A stretch of DNA of 64,000 nucleotides from positions 7,062,501-7,126,500 of the forward strand of contig NC_091002.1 in the NCBI RefSeq assembly GCF_041146395.1. The letters run 5' to 3'. Below, piece by piece: positions 28,009 through 39,877 of the stretch. The translations under genes were made by a program, and so were the position numbers. The DNA comes from Eulemur rufifrons. Lineage: Eukaryota > Chordata > Mammalia > Primates > Lemuridae. The notes beneath the pieces are model-generated. The model was not told where the DNA came from. It saw only the letters and a program-made list of their open reading frames with translations, and did no database searches. Every line of letters begins with the position of its first letter. The first letter of the stretch is position 1.

Positions 28009-28313
28009 TTTTTTTTTTTTTTTTTTTTTTAAGAGATTGAGACTTGCTCTGTCATCTAGGCTGGAGTGCAGTGGTGCAATCATAGCTCACTGCAGCCTCG
28101 AACTCCTGGCCTCAGGTGATCCTCCTGCCTCAGCCTCCTGAGTAGCTGAGGACTATAGGTGAGCATCACCATACCTGGCTAATTTTTTTATTTTTATTTT
28201 TTGTGGAGATGAGATCTCACCATGTTGCCCAGGCTGGTTTTGAGCTGTGGGCCTCCAGCAATTCTCCTGGCCTCCCAAAGTGCTGGCATACAGGCATGAG
28301 CCACTGGCCCAGC
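28009..28313 (-). mobile_element. Alu, antisense
   Basis: Long poly(T), GAGACTTGCTCTGTCATCTA, ATCTCACCATGTTGCCCAGG, ending CACTGGCCCAGCC. Confidence 0.92.
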
Positions 28314-28327
28314 CTGGATATTGATTT

Positions 28328-29163
<836 letters not shown>

Positions 29164-29174
29164 TAGCTGTCAGG

Positions 29175-29260
29175 GTTTTTTTTTTTTTTTTGCGTGCGTG
29201 TGTGTGTGTGTGTGTGTGTCTACCCTCTGCACCGCCAAAGGCTGCAGCACAGAGAGCAGC
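29175..29260 (-). mobile_element. Unrecognised micro-retroposon, copy A
   Basis: Read on the minus strand, the unit starts GCTGCTCTCTGTGC, continues with CCTTTGGCGGTGCAGAGGGT, then a CA-dinucleotide tract and poly(A). It is bounded by imperfect 11-bp direct repeats TAGCTGTCAGG (29164-29174) and TAGCTGTCCGG (29261-29271). The body is only about 40 bases. A second copy at 54514-54573 starts at exactly the same base. I do not recognise the family and see no pol III box A/B and no reading frame of note. Confidence 0.65.
29195..29219 (+). repeat. (TG)n tract
   Basis: Dinucleotide run between poly(T) and the body of micro-retroposon copy A; reads (CA)n in element sense. Confidence 0.9.
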
Positions 29261-29271
29261 TAGCTGTCCGG

Positions 29272-29760
29272 TTTTAAACAGGAGTGAGTGACATGATCTG
29301 ACTTATATTTTATTTATTTATTTGTTTTTGAGACAGGTTCTCGCTCTGTTACCCTGGCTAGAGTGCAGTGGCATCATTATAGCTCACTGTAACCTCAAAC
29401 TCTTAGGCTCAAGCAACCCTTCTGCCTCAGCCTCCTGAGTAGCTGGGACTACAGGTGTGTGCTAACATGCCTAGGTAATTTTTCTGCTTGTTGTAGAGAC
29501 GGGGTCTTGCTCAGGATGGTCTCTAACTCCTGGCCTCAAGTGATCCTCTCACCTTGGCCTCCAAAAATGCTAGTGTTACAAAGCATGAGCCACAGTGCCT
29601 GGCCCTGACTTATAGTTTAAAACTCTTGGGCCAAGTTTTGGAGAATGGATTGCTGTAGGGGTTGTTAGGAGAAGTAGAGAAACCGATTAATTAGGAGGCT
29701 ATTGTGTGTCTACAAGGTTTGTGATGATGTTCTAGAGATGATGTTCTAGATTTGAGTGAT
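29272..29760 (+). repeat. Ancient interspersed repeat, family not assigned (copy 3)
   Basis: GTTTTAAACAGGAGTGAGTG, ACATGATCTGACTTATA, resuming after the Alu with AGAATGGATTGCTGTAGGGG and AGGAGGCTATTGTGTG. Interrupted by an Alu at 29308-29604. Confidence 0.5.
29308..29604 (-). mobile_element. Alu, antisense, with TSD
   Basis: GAGACAGGTTCTCGCTCTGT, GCTAACATGCCTAGGTAATT, ending CACAGTGCCTGGCC. Perfect duplication CTGACTTATA at 29298-29307 and 29605-29614. Confidence 0.95.
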
Positions 29761-29939
29761 ATCTGTTGGGTTGGGAAGACATGGAGAAAATGAGAGGTGA
29801 CATGGGCAGACCATGCTTGTTTGTTGAGGTTCATCTAGACTTTTGTTTCCTGTTGTGTATGTTTGTTTATTTGAAAATATTATTCCCTTTGTTTTTGTTA
29901 ATTTAGCTGTCAGTGTATTGCAAACGGTGATGTTAACTA

Positions 29940-30795
29940 AAAAAATGGGCAAAGTTTATACTTTCTCATAAAGGGTGCAGGGGCAGCCACTCCAACAGGG
30001 TGGAAAGCAGAACCTGAGCCAGAAGCCATGCACATGTGCTTCAAAGGGTAGGCAAAAAGAACAAGATTTTATACTGAGCAGGGTGGTCAAATATACATAA
30101 GCAACAAGCTAAGTCATGAATGCTTATGAAAAAGAGAAATCATGCACATTTGCAATTGTGCTTTATTTTTCCCATCCCAGCATGGCTGGGAACTCAGTGT
30201 TTAGGTGTTTCTGGGGTCCTCTTAGCCAAGAGGGGTCTGTTCAATTAGCACAGGGTTTAGGATTTCCTTTTAGTTCACAGTGAAATCTTAAAATTTATTA
30301 CACAAGTAAAATTGTAGCAAGGTTATGGACTATTGAGATAAATATTAATCTATACCTTTATTAATTTATTCAACTTTAATCCAACTTATTTGCCATGATA
30401 CTGTCTTGTCTGTGTATAATTACATTATATTATAGAATAAGAAATATAGTTTTTTACTTAATATGTTTTAATCTTATGTATATTATGCTGAAGAAGCTCC
30501 ATAGGTTTCATAATATTGAGCAGATTTATGCTTTATGTTTGTGTTACATTTATTGTTGAACATAAGATTGTTCCTACTTCTAAATTATTTTAAATTTGTT
30601 TTAAGGTAATCTAAATAATATCAGAAATTTTTTTGCATGTATATTTTTCACTTTAAAAAAAGTTTTTGGATTAAGCATTAACTTCTTTGTAGATATCTCA
30701 GAAAAGTTTGCTATCTTACATGCAAAGTTAATGAAACCTGAAGGCATAATTGACAAAAACTAGTTACAGCTTTATACTTAAAAAGTAGAATCATA
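29940..30795. other. Intron, possibly old LTR material, unassigned
   Basis: GTGCTTTATTTTTCCCATCC and nearby G-rich text resemble LTR sequence, but I cannot place it. Confidence 0.3.
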
Positions 30796-30796
30796 G

Positions 30797-31074
30797 GCCA
30801 GTCACATTTGCTCACATTTGTAATCCAGACATTAGGAGGCCAAGGCCAAGTCCAAGGAATTCGAGACCAGTGTGGGCAACATGGTGAGACCCCATCTCTA
30901 CAAAAAATAAAAAATTAGCCGAGCGTGGTGGCACACCCCTGTAGTCCCAGCTACTCAGGAGGCTGAGGCAGGAGGATTGCTTGAGTCCAGGAATTCAAGG
31001 TGGCAGTGAGCTATGATGATGCTACTGCGCTAGGCGAGAGAGCAAGACCTGGTCTCTTACAAAAAAAAAAAAAG
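30797..31074 (+). mobile_element. Alu, sense
   Basis: GGCCAGTCACATTTGCTCAC to poly(A); old, with changed 5' end and GGTGGCACACCCCTGTAGTC. Confidence 0.9.
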
Positions 31075-31840
31075 AATTCTGTTTAATCTTGATTATTGAG
31101 TTCAGAATATTTATACTTCAATTTTGATTTAAGTTTATAGAGTTCCTTGTTGAAGGAATGGAATGCATAGGTACCTGGTCTGCAGTCTTTATCTTATCCC
31201 ATTCACAAGACAATTTGTAATAAGAGGAAAGCAGTCCTGCCTTATCTTAAACATGTTGGTTTTACAAAGATTCTTTTCTTTCTGTATGTTCTGGGAACCA
31301 GGAAATAGCTACAGTTGCCTCTGAAGTGCACGCCCATGTCTTTACAGATGAAATGGCTTAAAATTGGATCTTACAATGCTGTATATTCTTTTGTCTTTTT
31401 TTTTTGAAACACTGAAGTAGAATTCTTATTGGCTCAGAATGTTCAGCTTAATTTACATCTAATGAGGAAATTTTGTCAGACAAACATTATTTTGTTCTTT
31501 GGGTCATTCTTTTGGAACAGACTATATTAAAATAAATAGATTGAGTAAATGGATTAAATAAAAAATTTTAAAGGATGTATTTAGAAAAGAGTAAGTTTTA
31601 AAGATTCCACTTAGGTCATTAGTTCATTTATTATATGTTGATATTTGGTCCCCATTGTTTTCATACTTTAAGTCTTTGAAATAGTGCCACTTTAAGCATG
31701 CTGTTTATCTTGTCTTTAGGTTTAGAAGAGCAATATCCTAATTGATCTTTTTCTTAGAAAAAAGAAAACTTATTTTTTCCATTGATCCTTTGGCTGTTGG
31801 TACCACAATAAAAATAATTTTTGCATAAACAAACTATTCT
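31075..31840. other. AT-rich intron, nothing recognised
   Basis: No supported feature. Confidence 0.5.
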
Positions 31841-31854
31841 TTAAAACCTTGATA

Positions 31855-32000
31855 TCTAAAGTGTGGTCCAGGTTCAGCAGTGTTGCTATCAATTGGGAAC
31901 TTCGTAGATAATGCAGAATTTCATGTGCTACCCCAGACCGAATGAATCTGAGTTTGTATATTAACTTGATTCCCAGGTAATTCCCAGACTCACAAAATTG
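31855..32000. mobile_element. MER5-group hAT remnant
   Basis: AAAGTGTGGTCCAGGTTCAG, ATTGGGAACTTCGTAGATAA, CTACCCCAGACCGAATGAAT. Confidence 0.65.
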
Positions 32001-32124
32001 GGGCCCATTCAAGGCCAGTCTGCATCTATGCCATTGATCCATCCCTTCAGGGACATTGTTCACTTGCATTTCATGGATTTTGCTTCTGCCACCACCACTG
32101 TCATCATTGTCATTCATAATATGG

Positions 32125-32250
32125 CTTACAGGTTAAGAACAAAATCTCTGAAGTCAGATGGCCTTGGTTTGAATTCCAGCCCTGTTGTTTCTTAGCTGAG
32201 CGACCTAAGGTTCTTCATCTTTAAAGTGAGGAAAATAATACTATTAATAT
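32125..32250 (+). mobile_element. MIR, sense
   Basis: TCTGAAGTCAGATGGCCTTG, GTTTGAATTCCAGCCCTGTT, CTTCATCTTTAAAGTGAGGA. Confidence 0.8.
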
Positions 32251-32499
32251 ATCAACAAATAGGGAAATTGAGTGGACCAATTACATACAATTCTGGCTGC
32301 TGTCATTCTCCTCTATTCCCTTGTTAGCATTGTTTTAGTTATCTTTTGTAGCATAACAAACCATCCTAGGACTTTGCAGCTTAAAATAATTATTATATAT
32401 CATGATTTTGTGGAATATGATTTTAGGCAGAGCTCTACTAGGCAGTTATTGTGCTCTGCCTCACATCCACTTGATGGCTTTCAGGGTTTTTAAAGATTA

Positions 32500-32765
32500 A
32501 AGATGATTTTAATTATTGAGTTGTAAGAGTTTGTATATTTTGAATGCAAGTCTCTTCTTGGAGACGTATGATTTGCAAATATTTTCTTCCATTCTGGGAG
32601 TTGTCTTGTCACTTTTTGATGGTATCCATTGAAGCACAAACATTTTTAATTTTGAGGAAGTCCACTTTCTCTCTTTTTTTCTTTTTTGTTTGTCCTTTTG
32701 GTGTCATATAAGAAGACTTTGCCTAAATCAGGGTCATGAAAATATACTCCTTTGTTTTCTTCTAA
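32500..32765 (-). mobile_element. L1-type fragment, antisense
   Basis: GATTTGCAAATATTTTCTTC, GGGAGTTGTCTTGTCACTTT, TTTGGTGTCATATAAGAAGA: a common old L1 segment in reverse. Confidence 0.7.
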
Positions 32766-33405
32766 GTATTGTTATAGCCCAACTAAGTTCATTGCCGCTG
32801 CTCAAGAGGAAGCCAATACAGTGAGACAGCAGGGGTTACAGCAGACACCATGGAAGGAGATGGGAGGAATTTCTCAAATCCATTTCATCGAGAATTTGGG
32901 AGAAGGGATTTTTGAAGATAGTTTGACGGGCAAAGGGCTAGGGAATTGGGTTTGCTGATTGATGGAGGATGAACTCATAGGGTTGGGAAGCAGAGATTAT
33001 CTTCTCAGCTGGGAGATTTTTGGGGGGGTGGGGTGGTGTCTCAAGGCTGTTGGATCTGTTCCCGTGCCTATTCACGGTCTGGCTGGCGTCAGTGAATCTC
33101 TGCTGGAATGCACAGTCTGAAAAATATTAATACTTCAAAGACCAGTCTTAGGCTTTATGTTATCTAGAGAAGCACAAGTCTCGGCTTTATGATAGTGATG
33201 TTATCTATAGAAGCACTTTGGGCTTTATAGTGGCCAAGTAGTGGGAGAAGTGGATAGTGCCATTAAGCAGTAACCAGTCACAGTAGTAAGGAAGTTGGGG
33301 AACAATGTCTGGTTAACTTCTGGCTCTATCTATACTTTCATAAAAATCAGACTTTGATTACTATTTATGCCTTATGGCTCTACATTATTTTAATATAGAC
33401 AGTTT
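32766..33405. other. Possible old LTR sequence, unassigned
   Basis: Contains an internal near-repeat (AGGCTTTATGTTATCTAGAG, then GGCTTTATGATAGTGATGTT) and TGCTGGAATGCACAGTCTGA, which look LTR-like. Family and boundaries unknown. Confidence 0.35.
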
Positions 33406-33411
33406 CAGTAT

Positions 33412-33956
33412 TGTCGACTCAAGTAAATGACTGAGGCAAAAATCTCAATCTATAGAGGTTTATTAAGCCAAATTGAAGACACACCTGGGGAAAAAAATGG
33501 GGAAAAACAGGAACCACAGACAAGCTTCGGCTGTTTTTCCTAAGGGTGAGTTGGATGCTGAAGGCATACAGAGAGAAGGAAAAAGGCAGGGTGAGCATGG
33601 GGCTGATGAGGTAAAGTGGTTACATTCTTGTGAGGCCCAGAAAATCTACATTTTACATAAAATAAGGTGAATGTTAGAAGAGAAAAAAGGAGTGAAGGAA
33701 GCATCAATATGTAGATGTCCCTGGGTAGGTGGAAGAATGTCTGATTCTGTCTTGTCTCCAGTTGTTACCTGTAAAGAATAAACATGGTTTACTTTTAGGG
33801 GTAGTTACAATTTGCATGTCCTTGCTTACAGGAGGCCAGCAAGGAATTTCCTTAATAAATGCTCTGTGGGACCAGTTCTTCATAGGTACCTGAGGCCTTT
33901 ACCTTCTTTTTTGCATAAGGAGCTGGAGGCCCTGAGACTTTGATTTCCTTTTTTTA
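33412..33956 (-). repeat. Left LTR (3' LTR of the antisense provirus)
   Basis: Starts TGTCGACTCAAGTAAATG and shares with the right LTR several blocks: GAGGTTTATTAAGCCAA, CTTGTGAGGCCC, ATCTACATTTTACATAAAAT, GGCCAGCAAGGAATTTCC and CCTGAGGCCTTTACCTTCT. Its right end is taken at the A before the pyrimidine tract TTCCCTCC (the polypurine tract in proviral sense). Confidence 0.75.
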
Positions 33957-33964
33957 TTCCCTCC
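33957..33964 (-). other. Polypurine tract of the provirus
   Basis: TTCCCTCC on the plus strand, so GGAGGGAA in proviral sense, directly before the 3' LTR where plus-strand DNA priming occurs. Its position agrees with the LTR boundary set from the flanking duplication. Confidence 0.5.
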
Positions 33965-34570
33965 TGTTCTTTAAAATCTTTTGGAGAAAGTATTGTAGAA
34001 GATATGAGTTTGTGATTGTATCTTTTAATCTAATCCCAAATCACCAGGAAGTTTCATTTTTAGGAGATCATGTCCCTCAGGGGAGAAAAATTAAGTCAAG
34101 AAGGACCAATGTCAAAAAATTATAGGTAAATAATAAAACTCAAAAATGATGGACAAGTCTAGAATCTAATGAGTTCACTATATTTTTTCTGAAATATAAT
34201 TTTTTCTCTTTAGTTCATCATTTTTACTAAAGACAAATTATGTAGGATCAATTTATTTGCAAAATAAATTTTAGCCTCATTATATTTAGCCTGATTATTT
34301 GCAGAAAGTACAACAAGAATAATTATTGGCCATATTGGCCTTTTCTTTTTTCATTTTTTCATTGGCTTTGCTGGAACTTTTTTGTAAGGAATTTAAGGTT
34401 AGACTTAAAAGCCTCTTGTGCTGAGCCAAGCCAAGGATTTAACTGTGCCTGTAAATACCTGTATGAATTGGGTAAATTCCTCTTTTTGACGTCTCAGCAT
34501 AACTTGGAGTTCTTGGACTTGTCAGAAAGTGACATTCTTTACTTATCACAGATCTGGAAATGTCATAGAT

Positions 34571-34787
34571 CAGTGGTCCCCAACCTTTGTGGCACCAGGG
34601 ACCCGTTTTATGGAAGACAGTTTTCCCATGGATTGTGGGGGGCAGGAGCAGGTAAGTGGAGCTCAGGCAGTGATGCTAGCGATGGGGAGCAGCTGTAAAT
34701 ACAGATGCAGCTTTGCTTGCTTGCCACCACTCACCTCCTGCTGTGCGGCCTGGTTCCTAACTGGCCACAACCGATATAGGGCCACAG
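34571..34787 (+). mobile_element. hAT-Charlie non-autonomous DNA transposon (MER1-like)
   Basis: Begins CAGTGGTCCCCAACC and GCACCAGGGACC, and ends with GGAGCAGCTGTAAATACAGA and GTGCGGCCTGGTTCCTAAC, as in MER1-type elements with an internal deletion. Perfect 8-bp target duplications TCATAGAT lie at 34563-34570 and 34788-34795, the size hAT transposases make. It sits inside the endogenous retrovirus and so arrived after it. Confidence 0.85.
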
Positions 34788-37700
34788 TCATAGATGAAGT
34801 AGCAGGCCAGTCTTCCAAGTGCTTCCTAGTGGCCTTATAAAGTCAGCCTAATTTCTTAAAGCATTCTGGGCATATCTGAAAATATGCCATTGCAATCAAA
34901 GCCTTGGTAAAGTAACCAGAATTTCTAATTCTCTGCTGTTATAAAAGAAAACAGATTCTTATTGAACTTATGCAAATAACTATATTGCCAATAAATGTGA
35001 ACATTTATAAATAGTTTTAAAATTTGGAGAAATCAAGTAGAAAATAATGTTTAAAATTGTTTACAAAAATACTTTATCAATTTGTTGTAAGCTATAAATA
35101 GCTCAAAGAAGGAAAAGGTTTTCTTAATTTCTGGAAAACAAAGCACACACACACAAAAGAAATGGCAGTGTTTTAAACAAAGGCAAAAAATTTAGTTCAG
35201 TTTTATGTAATTAACTTTTGTTCTATTTGAGGTTGGGCTAGCAATCCTCACAAACATACCAGTTTTTGTTTTTGTTTTTGTTTTTCAAATTAAGCCAATT
35301 TCTTTAGAGGCCTTAGGGTATCTAGATGAGGTGTGTAGATATTAAACTTGAAGCTTCTTCAGTTAAAGTGGAAGTAGCTTTTAAACAAAAAACAAATGTT
35401 AGTATTTGGAATAGTTTATGCTGGAGTTTGTATATCACAGTGTGTGCTTGCAGGGCCTCAGGAAAAAGGTGGTAGCAAATTTCATTGAGTTCCAGTCAGA
35501 AAAATGGAAGAAGTGTTTGAAAACATCTGGAGACTTGTAGCCAGGAAAGAATTCGGGATTTAGTCTATATTGTATGATCTTTAATGTTATCAGAAACCTG
35601 TATGTAATAGCACTTGTCAGAGTCCTTCTTATGAATTTTCTTGAAGAAGAAAATTCTGAACTGTAGTCAGTTAAAAACTATTTTTAGAGAAGAATTAAAA
35701 TAATTGTAACAAAAAGTCTTAGAATAGCCATGGTTAAAGAGACAATTGACAGGGAAATTTGGCTATTTCTTTGGCACATAACAGTTTAACTAATAATGAT
35801 AATTACTAGAGTGGGGACAGGTTGGAGAAAGAATTCTCACACCAGGAGTAGAATAATTTTGAAGAAACACATTTTAAAGAAATAAAGTTTATTTTATTCC
35901 CCAAAGGTGGGAAGGGCATGACAGGAAAGAAGGAAAAGAAAGTGTCAGCCCAGAGGATAGGAGGCTCGAGGGTTTTATTTGGGGGCAAAGAGAAAGAAAA
36001 AAAGTGATTGCAGTCAACTGATGGCAAAATGGCTGTGAAACTGCTGCATGTGCTTTTTAATTTTTTTTTCTTTTCTTTTCTCTGTAAGGCTGAACTTTAT
36101 CAAAGTCCTTGACATCTGGTTTTGGCAGGAACTGAGACAAAGGGCTGGAGTGGGAGCTCACACCCCTGTTATCGGTTTAGAGCTCTTCAAGGCTGTGAAA
36201 AACGAAACTCTTGGAGATAACAAGTTGAGCCCCAGGTGTTTAATCAAAGAAAACAAAGGGCAGTTGTGCTATGAGTTTTCTCTTCAAAGGGGCAATTATG
36301 TGCTGTTAGCTTATTTCTCTTTCTGTTTGATAGTTTATTTTCCGTTGTTAGCTACTTGATTAACAAAGCCACCTTTCAATTATTTCTCACACACCAAGAC
36401 ATATCAGAATTTTAGGAATCTCTACAGTTTTGGAACACATATTAATAACATATTTATGCAAATATAACCCAAAGAAAGTTAAATACTATTTGACAATGCT
36501 TTCTGTGTAGTTTTGGCATACCAAATAAGCCGAATGTGTCTCTCTTAGATGTTATTCAAAAAAACTAGTTTGAGGTCAAAAAGATTGAATTTAAAATTTT
36601 GATTTTGAGAAGTTTGTCAAATATCAAAAGATTAAAACACTTGTCATAAAGCAGAATTACAGATTCCTATAAGATAATAGTCATGTGTTCAGCCAAAGTG
36701 ATAATTCAGATTTTAAAGGCAAAAACTTTACTTTTTAGTAGACAGGAGACTTAATTTCCCAAACAAATACACCTAATAAAGACAAACTGTAAAGCAAGCT
36801 AATAAAGAAGGTAAACTGAATCTGTTTCTTTCTCTCTCTCCCTCCTCTTTTTTTTGTAGTTTACTCAAAAAGTGGAAAAAAATTTGTTTTTATTAATACT
36901 ACATGAAAATTTTGTTTAAAAGAGTACCAATTTTTAAATCTTTGCATTAGTGTATTAAATGTTAAACTTAATTTTAGTAAAAAACCTTACAAACAAATCT
37001 GTTTAATCTTAATTGGTCTGACCATAAAGGTAAGATTTCTGTAAGCTTGGAGAAAAAGACATTTGAATCAATTTTTAACGTGTATACATGGGAGCCTTTA
37101 GAATGAAAACCTAGCAAAACAGGATTGGGAGGGAGAAGAGAAAGAGGTTAGCAAAGGGAGTCTTGTTATGCAGATAAAGTCACATAGTTAATAGTCCTCA
37201 GGAAGAGTAAAGTAAATGTTTCCTTTTAAAACTTTAATGGTATGGGTCTGTCGGTTAATCTTTTTTAGTTTAGGTAAAGGAAAGTCTTGGCGATATTAAT
37301 GGATATTCTCTACAAGTGTGAAAAGACATCTGTAGAGATGTGTACAAAGACAGCTTGTAGCATGCATCTTAAAATATGTCAAAGAAATATATTTTATGGT
37401 AAGCTATTTTGATTTTTTTTTTTTTTTTTTTTTTTTACTGGCTGGTGTAAAGTTATAGCCACCTGACAATAAGCCTTAATTCTCAGCTATCAAATTCTAA
37501 AATGAAATCCCAGAGCAGCTCCTTCCCTGGAGATGGGGCCCAAGCTGAGCCTGCTCTCCATTCTCATGGAAGCAGGAAACTTGCCTTCCTTACCAGAAGG
37601 GAACAAAACTCCTAAAGGAGTTGCATGGCAGAGTAAATCTCAGATCTCAACTGCAAAGCTCAGAGATCCCTGGATCTCTGGAGGGAGGAGCCCAAAACCT

Positions 37701-37792
37701 CAGTGAATTGCCCAATGAGTCAGAGCGGTTAGGAGCTCTAGCTGGTACCAAGGGACCAATTGGAAAATTGCTACAGGTTAAGAAGGCCAGAG

Positions 37793-37810
37793 GTCCCTTT
37801 GTGGTTGCCA
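37793..37810 (-). other. Retroviral primer-binding site, tRNA-Arg-like
   Basis: The minus strand reads TGGCAACCACAAAGGGAC two bases after the LTR end. Compared with the complement of the 3' end of tRNA-Arg(CCG) as I recall it, only two bases differ, and both are CG to CA changes typical of methylated CpG decay. This fixes the orientation of the provirus. Confidence 0.7.
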
Positions 37811-37812
37811 TT

Positions 37813-38384
37813 TGTTGACCCAAGTAAATGACTGAGGCAAAAAATCTCAGTCAATGGAGGTTTATTAAGCCAACGTTGAGGACGCACCCTGGAAAAACGT
37901 GAACTGCAGACAAGCTGTGGCTGTCTTTCCGAAGAAGTTGGAACCTTTACCATTTTGAAGGGATACAAAGAGAAAGAAAATAGACAGGGCATGGGGCTGA
38001 AGAGGCAAAGTGGTTATAGTCTTGTGAGGCCCGGGAATCTACATTTTACATAAAATGAGGACAAAGAAGAGAAAAAGGGAGTGAAGGAAGCATCAATTAT
38101 GTAGATGTCCCCAGGAAGGTGGAAGAGTGTCTGATTCTGTCTTGCTTCAGTTCTTTTCCTTGTAAAGATAAACTTGTAATTCGTTATTAGTGTGTAAATT
38201 GAACATGCTTTAGTTTTAGGTGCTAGACATAGTTACAATTTGTATGCCCTTATGAGAGGCCAGCAAGGAATTTCCTTAATGAATGATCTGGGGCCAGTTC
38301 TTCCACAGGTGCCTGAGGCCTTTACCTTCTCTTTTGCATGAGGAGTCTAGTTGGGGTGGCCCTGAGACTTTGATTCCCATTTTA
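37813..38384 (-). repeat. Right LTR (5' LTR of the antisense provirus)
   Basis: Starts TGTTGACCCAAGTAAATG and is collinear with the left LTR to CCTGAGACTTTGATT. In proviral sense it begins TA where TG is usual; the left LTR shows TA at the same place, which suggests either a family trait or a boundary misplaced by a few bases. It contains the same polyadenylation signal and tracts as its partner, with scattered substitutions and small indels from age. Confidence 0.75.
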
Positions 38385-38390
38385 CAGTAT

Positions 38391-39662
38391 TATATAGTTT
38401 TTGCTGTGATCCATTTGGAATTAATTTTTGTGTATGGTGTAAGGAAGGGGCACCAGTCGCTTTTTTAGTTGCTAATTTAATCAACCCTTCAAAATCCCTA
38501 CCTTGTTTATCTCTGTTGCTTGAGGAACTGTCATTCACGCACCATTGAAACTCTGCCTGTGGCTTCTGAGGCTATTTCTCATCTTGACTCTTCATCCTTT
38601 CCTTCTTATTCTTCATATATTAGAACATTTTTTATTTAGAAGCCCACAATATGCAGGAAACTGTTGTAGGTGTTGTTTCTGCTCCCTCTTCTCAATTTAT
38701 AATCTTCTCTTGGCCATTTTCTTCTCCTCTAGTCCCTCTAACTATCATCTGTATGCTGATTACTCCCAAATGAACACCTCTGCCTTTCACAGCAAATTTA
38801 TCTTGAAGTGTAGACCATGTCCAATTAATTTTTGTGCCCAGCACAAAATACCTGGACATAACAGATTCTCAGTAAACACTGCTGTCATGCTTTATGGAAC
38901 CGGATTAGAAATTCAGACTGTTTGTGTGGTTAGTAAAGGTGCTGCCTAGAGATTTAGTAGTTAAAGATGAACATAATTTAGTGCGTTGGAACATTGTTTT
39001 GTATAAAAGACTGGAATTAAAAAGAATGTAAAGTCAGTAGTCATATTAGCAGACTTTTAAATTTGAGCCATCTTGGCATCTTTTTAAGTTATTTGTAAAC
39101 TGGGGCATTTTAACATTTCTAATACCTACTATTGTTCTTTGAACCAAAAAGGCGATGTTAATGGGGTATTTCCCATTTGTATGAGTACGGATATGTGAAC
39201 AGCTTCTCTTCTGTTGATCTGTTTGGGGAATCCTTTGTAAGACCACTGCTGATACTTTTTGGGAAAAATATCAGAAATCAAATTTCTTCCAAAACAAACT
39301 GTGCTGCTGTTAGCAGATCCTGTGTGGAACAAATCATGACTTTCAAGTATCGTGTGGTTACAAGTTTAATATTGAGTTCTTGAAGTTAGCAGAGGACATA
39401 ATTGCTTTGTTACATTGTTCTCTTGTTGTGTTCTGAAGAAAAATGGCCAGGACAAAATATGCCATTGGTCGGTGGAAGGGCAGGAGATAGCTTATCAGCC
39501 ATGTGTTTCCGAGGCCACAAAGAAGCCTTACAGGTCATGGCTCCTACTGTCTATCAGACTGTCCTCCTGAGAAGATGGTATTTGCCAGGGGCATGCGCTC
39601 ATTGTGAAACACTATTGGACATTGATTTGAAAACAATAATTTCTTTTATTTTGTATCTATAG
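38391..39662. other. End of ADD1 intron 1
   Basis: Possible L2-like text near 38700-38900 (TATGCTGATTACTCCCAAAT), otherwise unassigned sequence up to the exon 2 acceptor. Small frames here show no family. Confidence 0.4.
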
Positions 39663-39682
39663 GTACTTAGAAAGATTGTACA
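39663..39682 (+). other. ADD1: ADD1 exon 2, 5'UTR part
   Basis: Twenty transcribed but untranslated bases between a 3' splice site (tttgtatctatag, ending at 39662) and the ATG. An exon beginning just before the start codon means the rest of the 5'UTR and the promoter lie in one or more upstream exons, which I could not find in this window. The context around the ATG has A at -3 and A at +4, an adequate start. Confidence 0.85.
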
Positions 39683-39877
39683 ATGAATGGTGATACTCGG
39701 GCTGCAGTGGTGACCTCACCACCCCCGACCACAGCCCCTCATAAGGAGAGGTACTTCGACAGGGTGGATGAGAACAATCCAGAATACTTGCGGGAGAGGA
39801 ACATGGCACCAGACCTTCGTCAGGACTTCAATATGATGGAGCAGAAGAAGAGGGTATCCATGATTCTGCAAAGTCCT
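39683..39877 (+). CDS. ADD1: ADD1 exon 2: start codon and residues 1-65 of alpha-adducin
   Basis: This is the first coding exon of alpha-adducin, a membrane-skeleton protein that caps the fast-growing ends of actin filaments and recruits spectrin to spectrin-actin junctions. The 65 codons begin [10 protein letters not shown] and end SMILQSP. They match the alpha-adducin N-terminus I recall, with T at residue 5 where human has S. The segment contains the proline-rich TSPPPTTAP stretch and the acidic [12 protein letters not shown] stretch, and it precedes the aldolase-like head fold. The exon ends at CCT followed by the donor gtaagaag (phase 0). The open frame runs on for 18 codons into the intron before a stop, but that tail has no adducin similarity and is read-through. 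Conservation and intact frame argue for a functional gene, not a retrocopy, because introns are present. Confidence 0.97.

Larger units (their letters stand above)
33412..38384 (-). mobile_element. Antisense endogenous retrovirus, two LTRs, decayed
   Basis: Two directly repeated segments of about 545 and 572 bp lie 4.4 kb apart. Both carry the reverse complement of an AATAAA polyadenylation signal near their left ends, so the provirus points leftward. A primer-binding site lies two bases inside the right LTR, a purine tract lies inside the left LTR, and CAGTAT flanks both outer ends (33406-33411 and 38385-38390), a likely 6-bp (possibly 5-bp) target duplication. No gag, pol or env frame of meaningful length survives in the 3.9-kb interior, so the copy is defective or derives from a non-autonomous family. 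I do not name the family. Confidence 0.75.

Noticed and set aside
35806..36359. Possible retroviral protein frames inside the provirus
   Set aside because: The 73-codon minus frame and the 103-codon plus frame show no gag, pol or env motif, and the plus frame is antisense to the provirus.
33412..38384. LTR pair as a plain segmental duplication
   Set aside because: The PBS two bases from one copy, a purine tract next to the other and matching outer flanks fit a provirus better.
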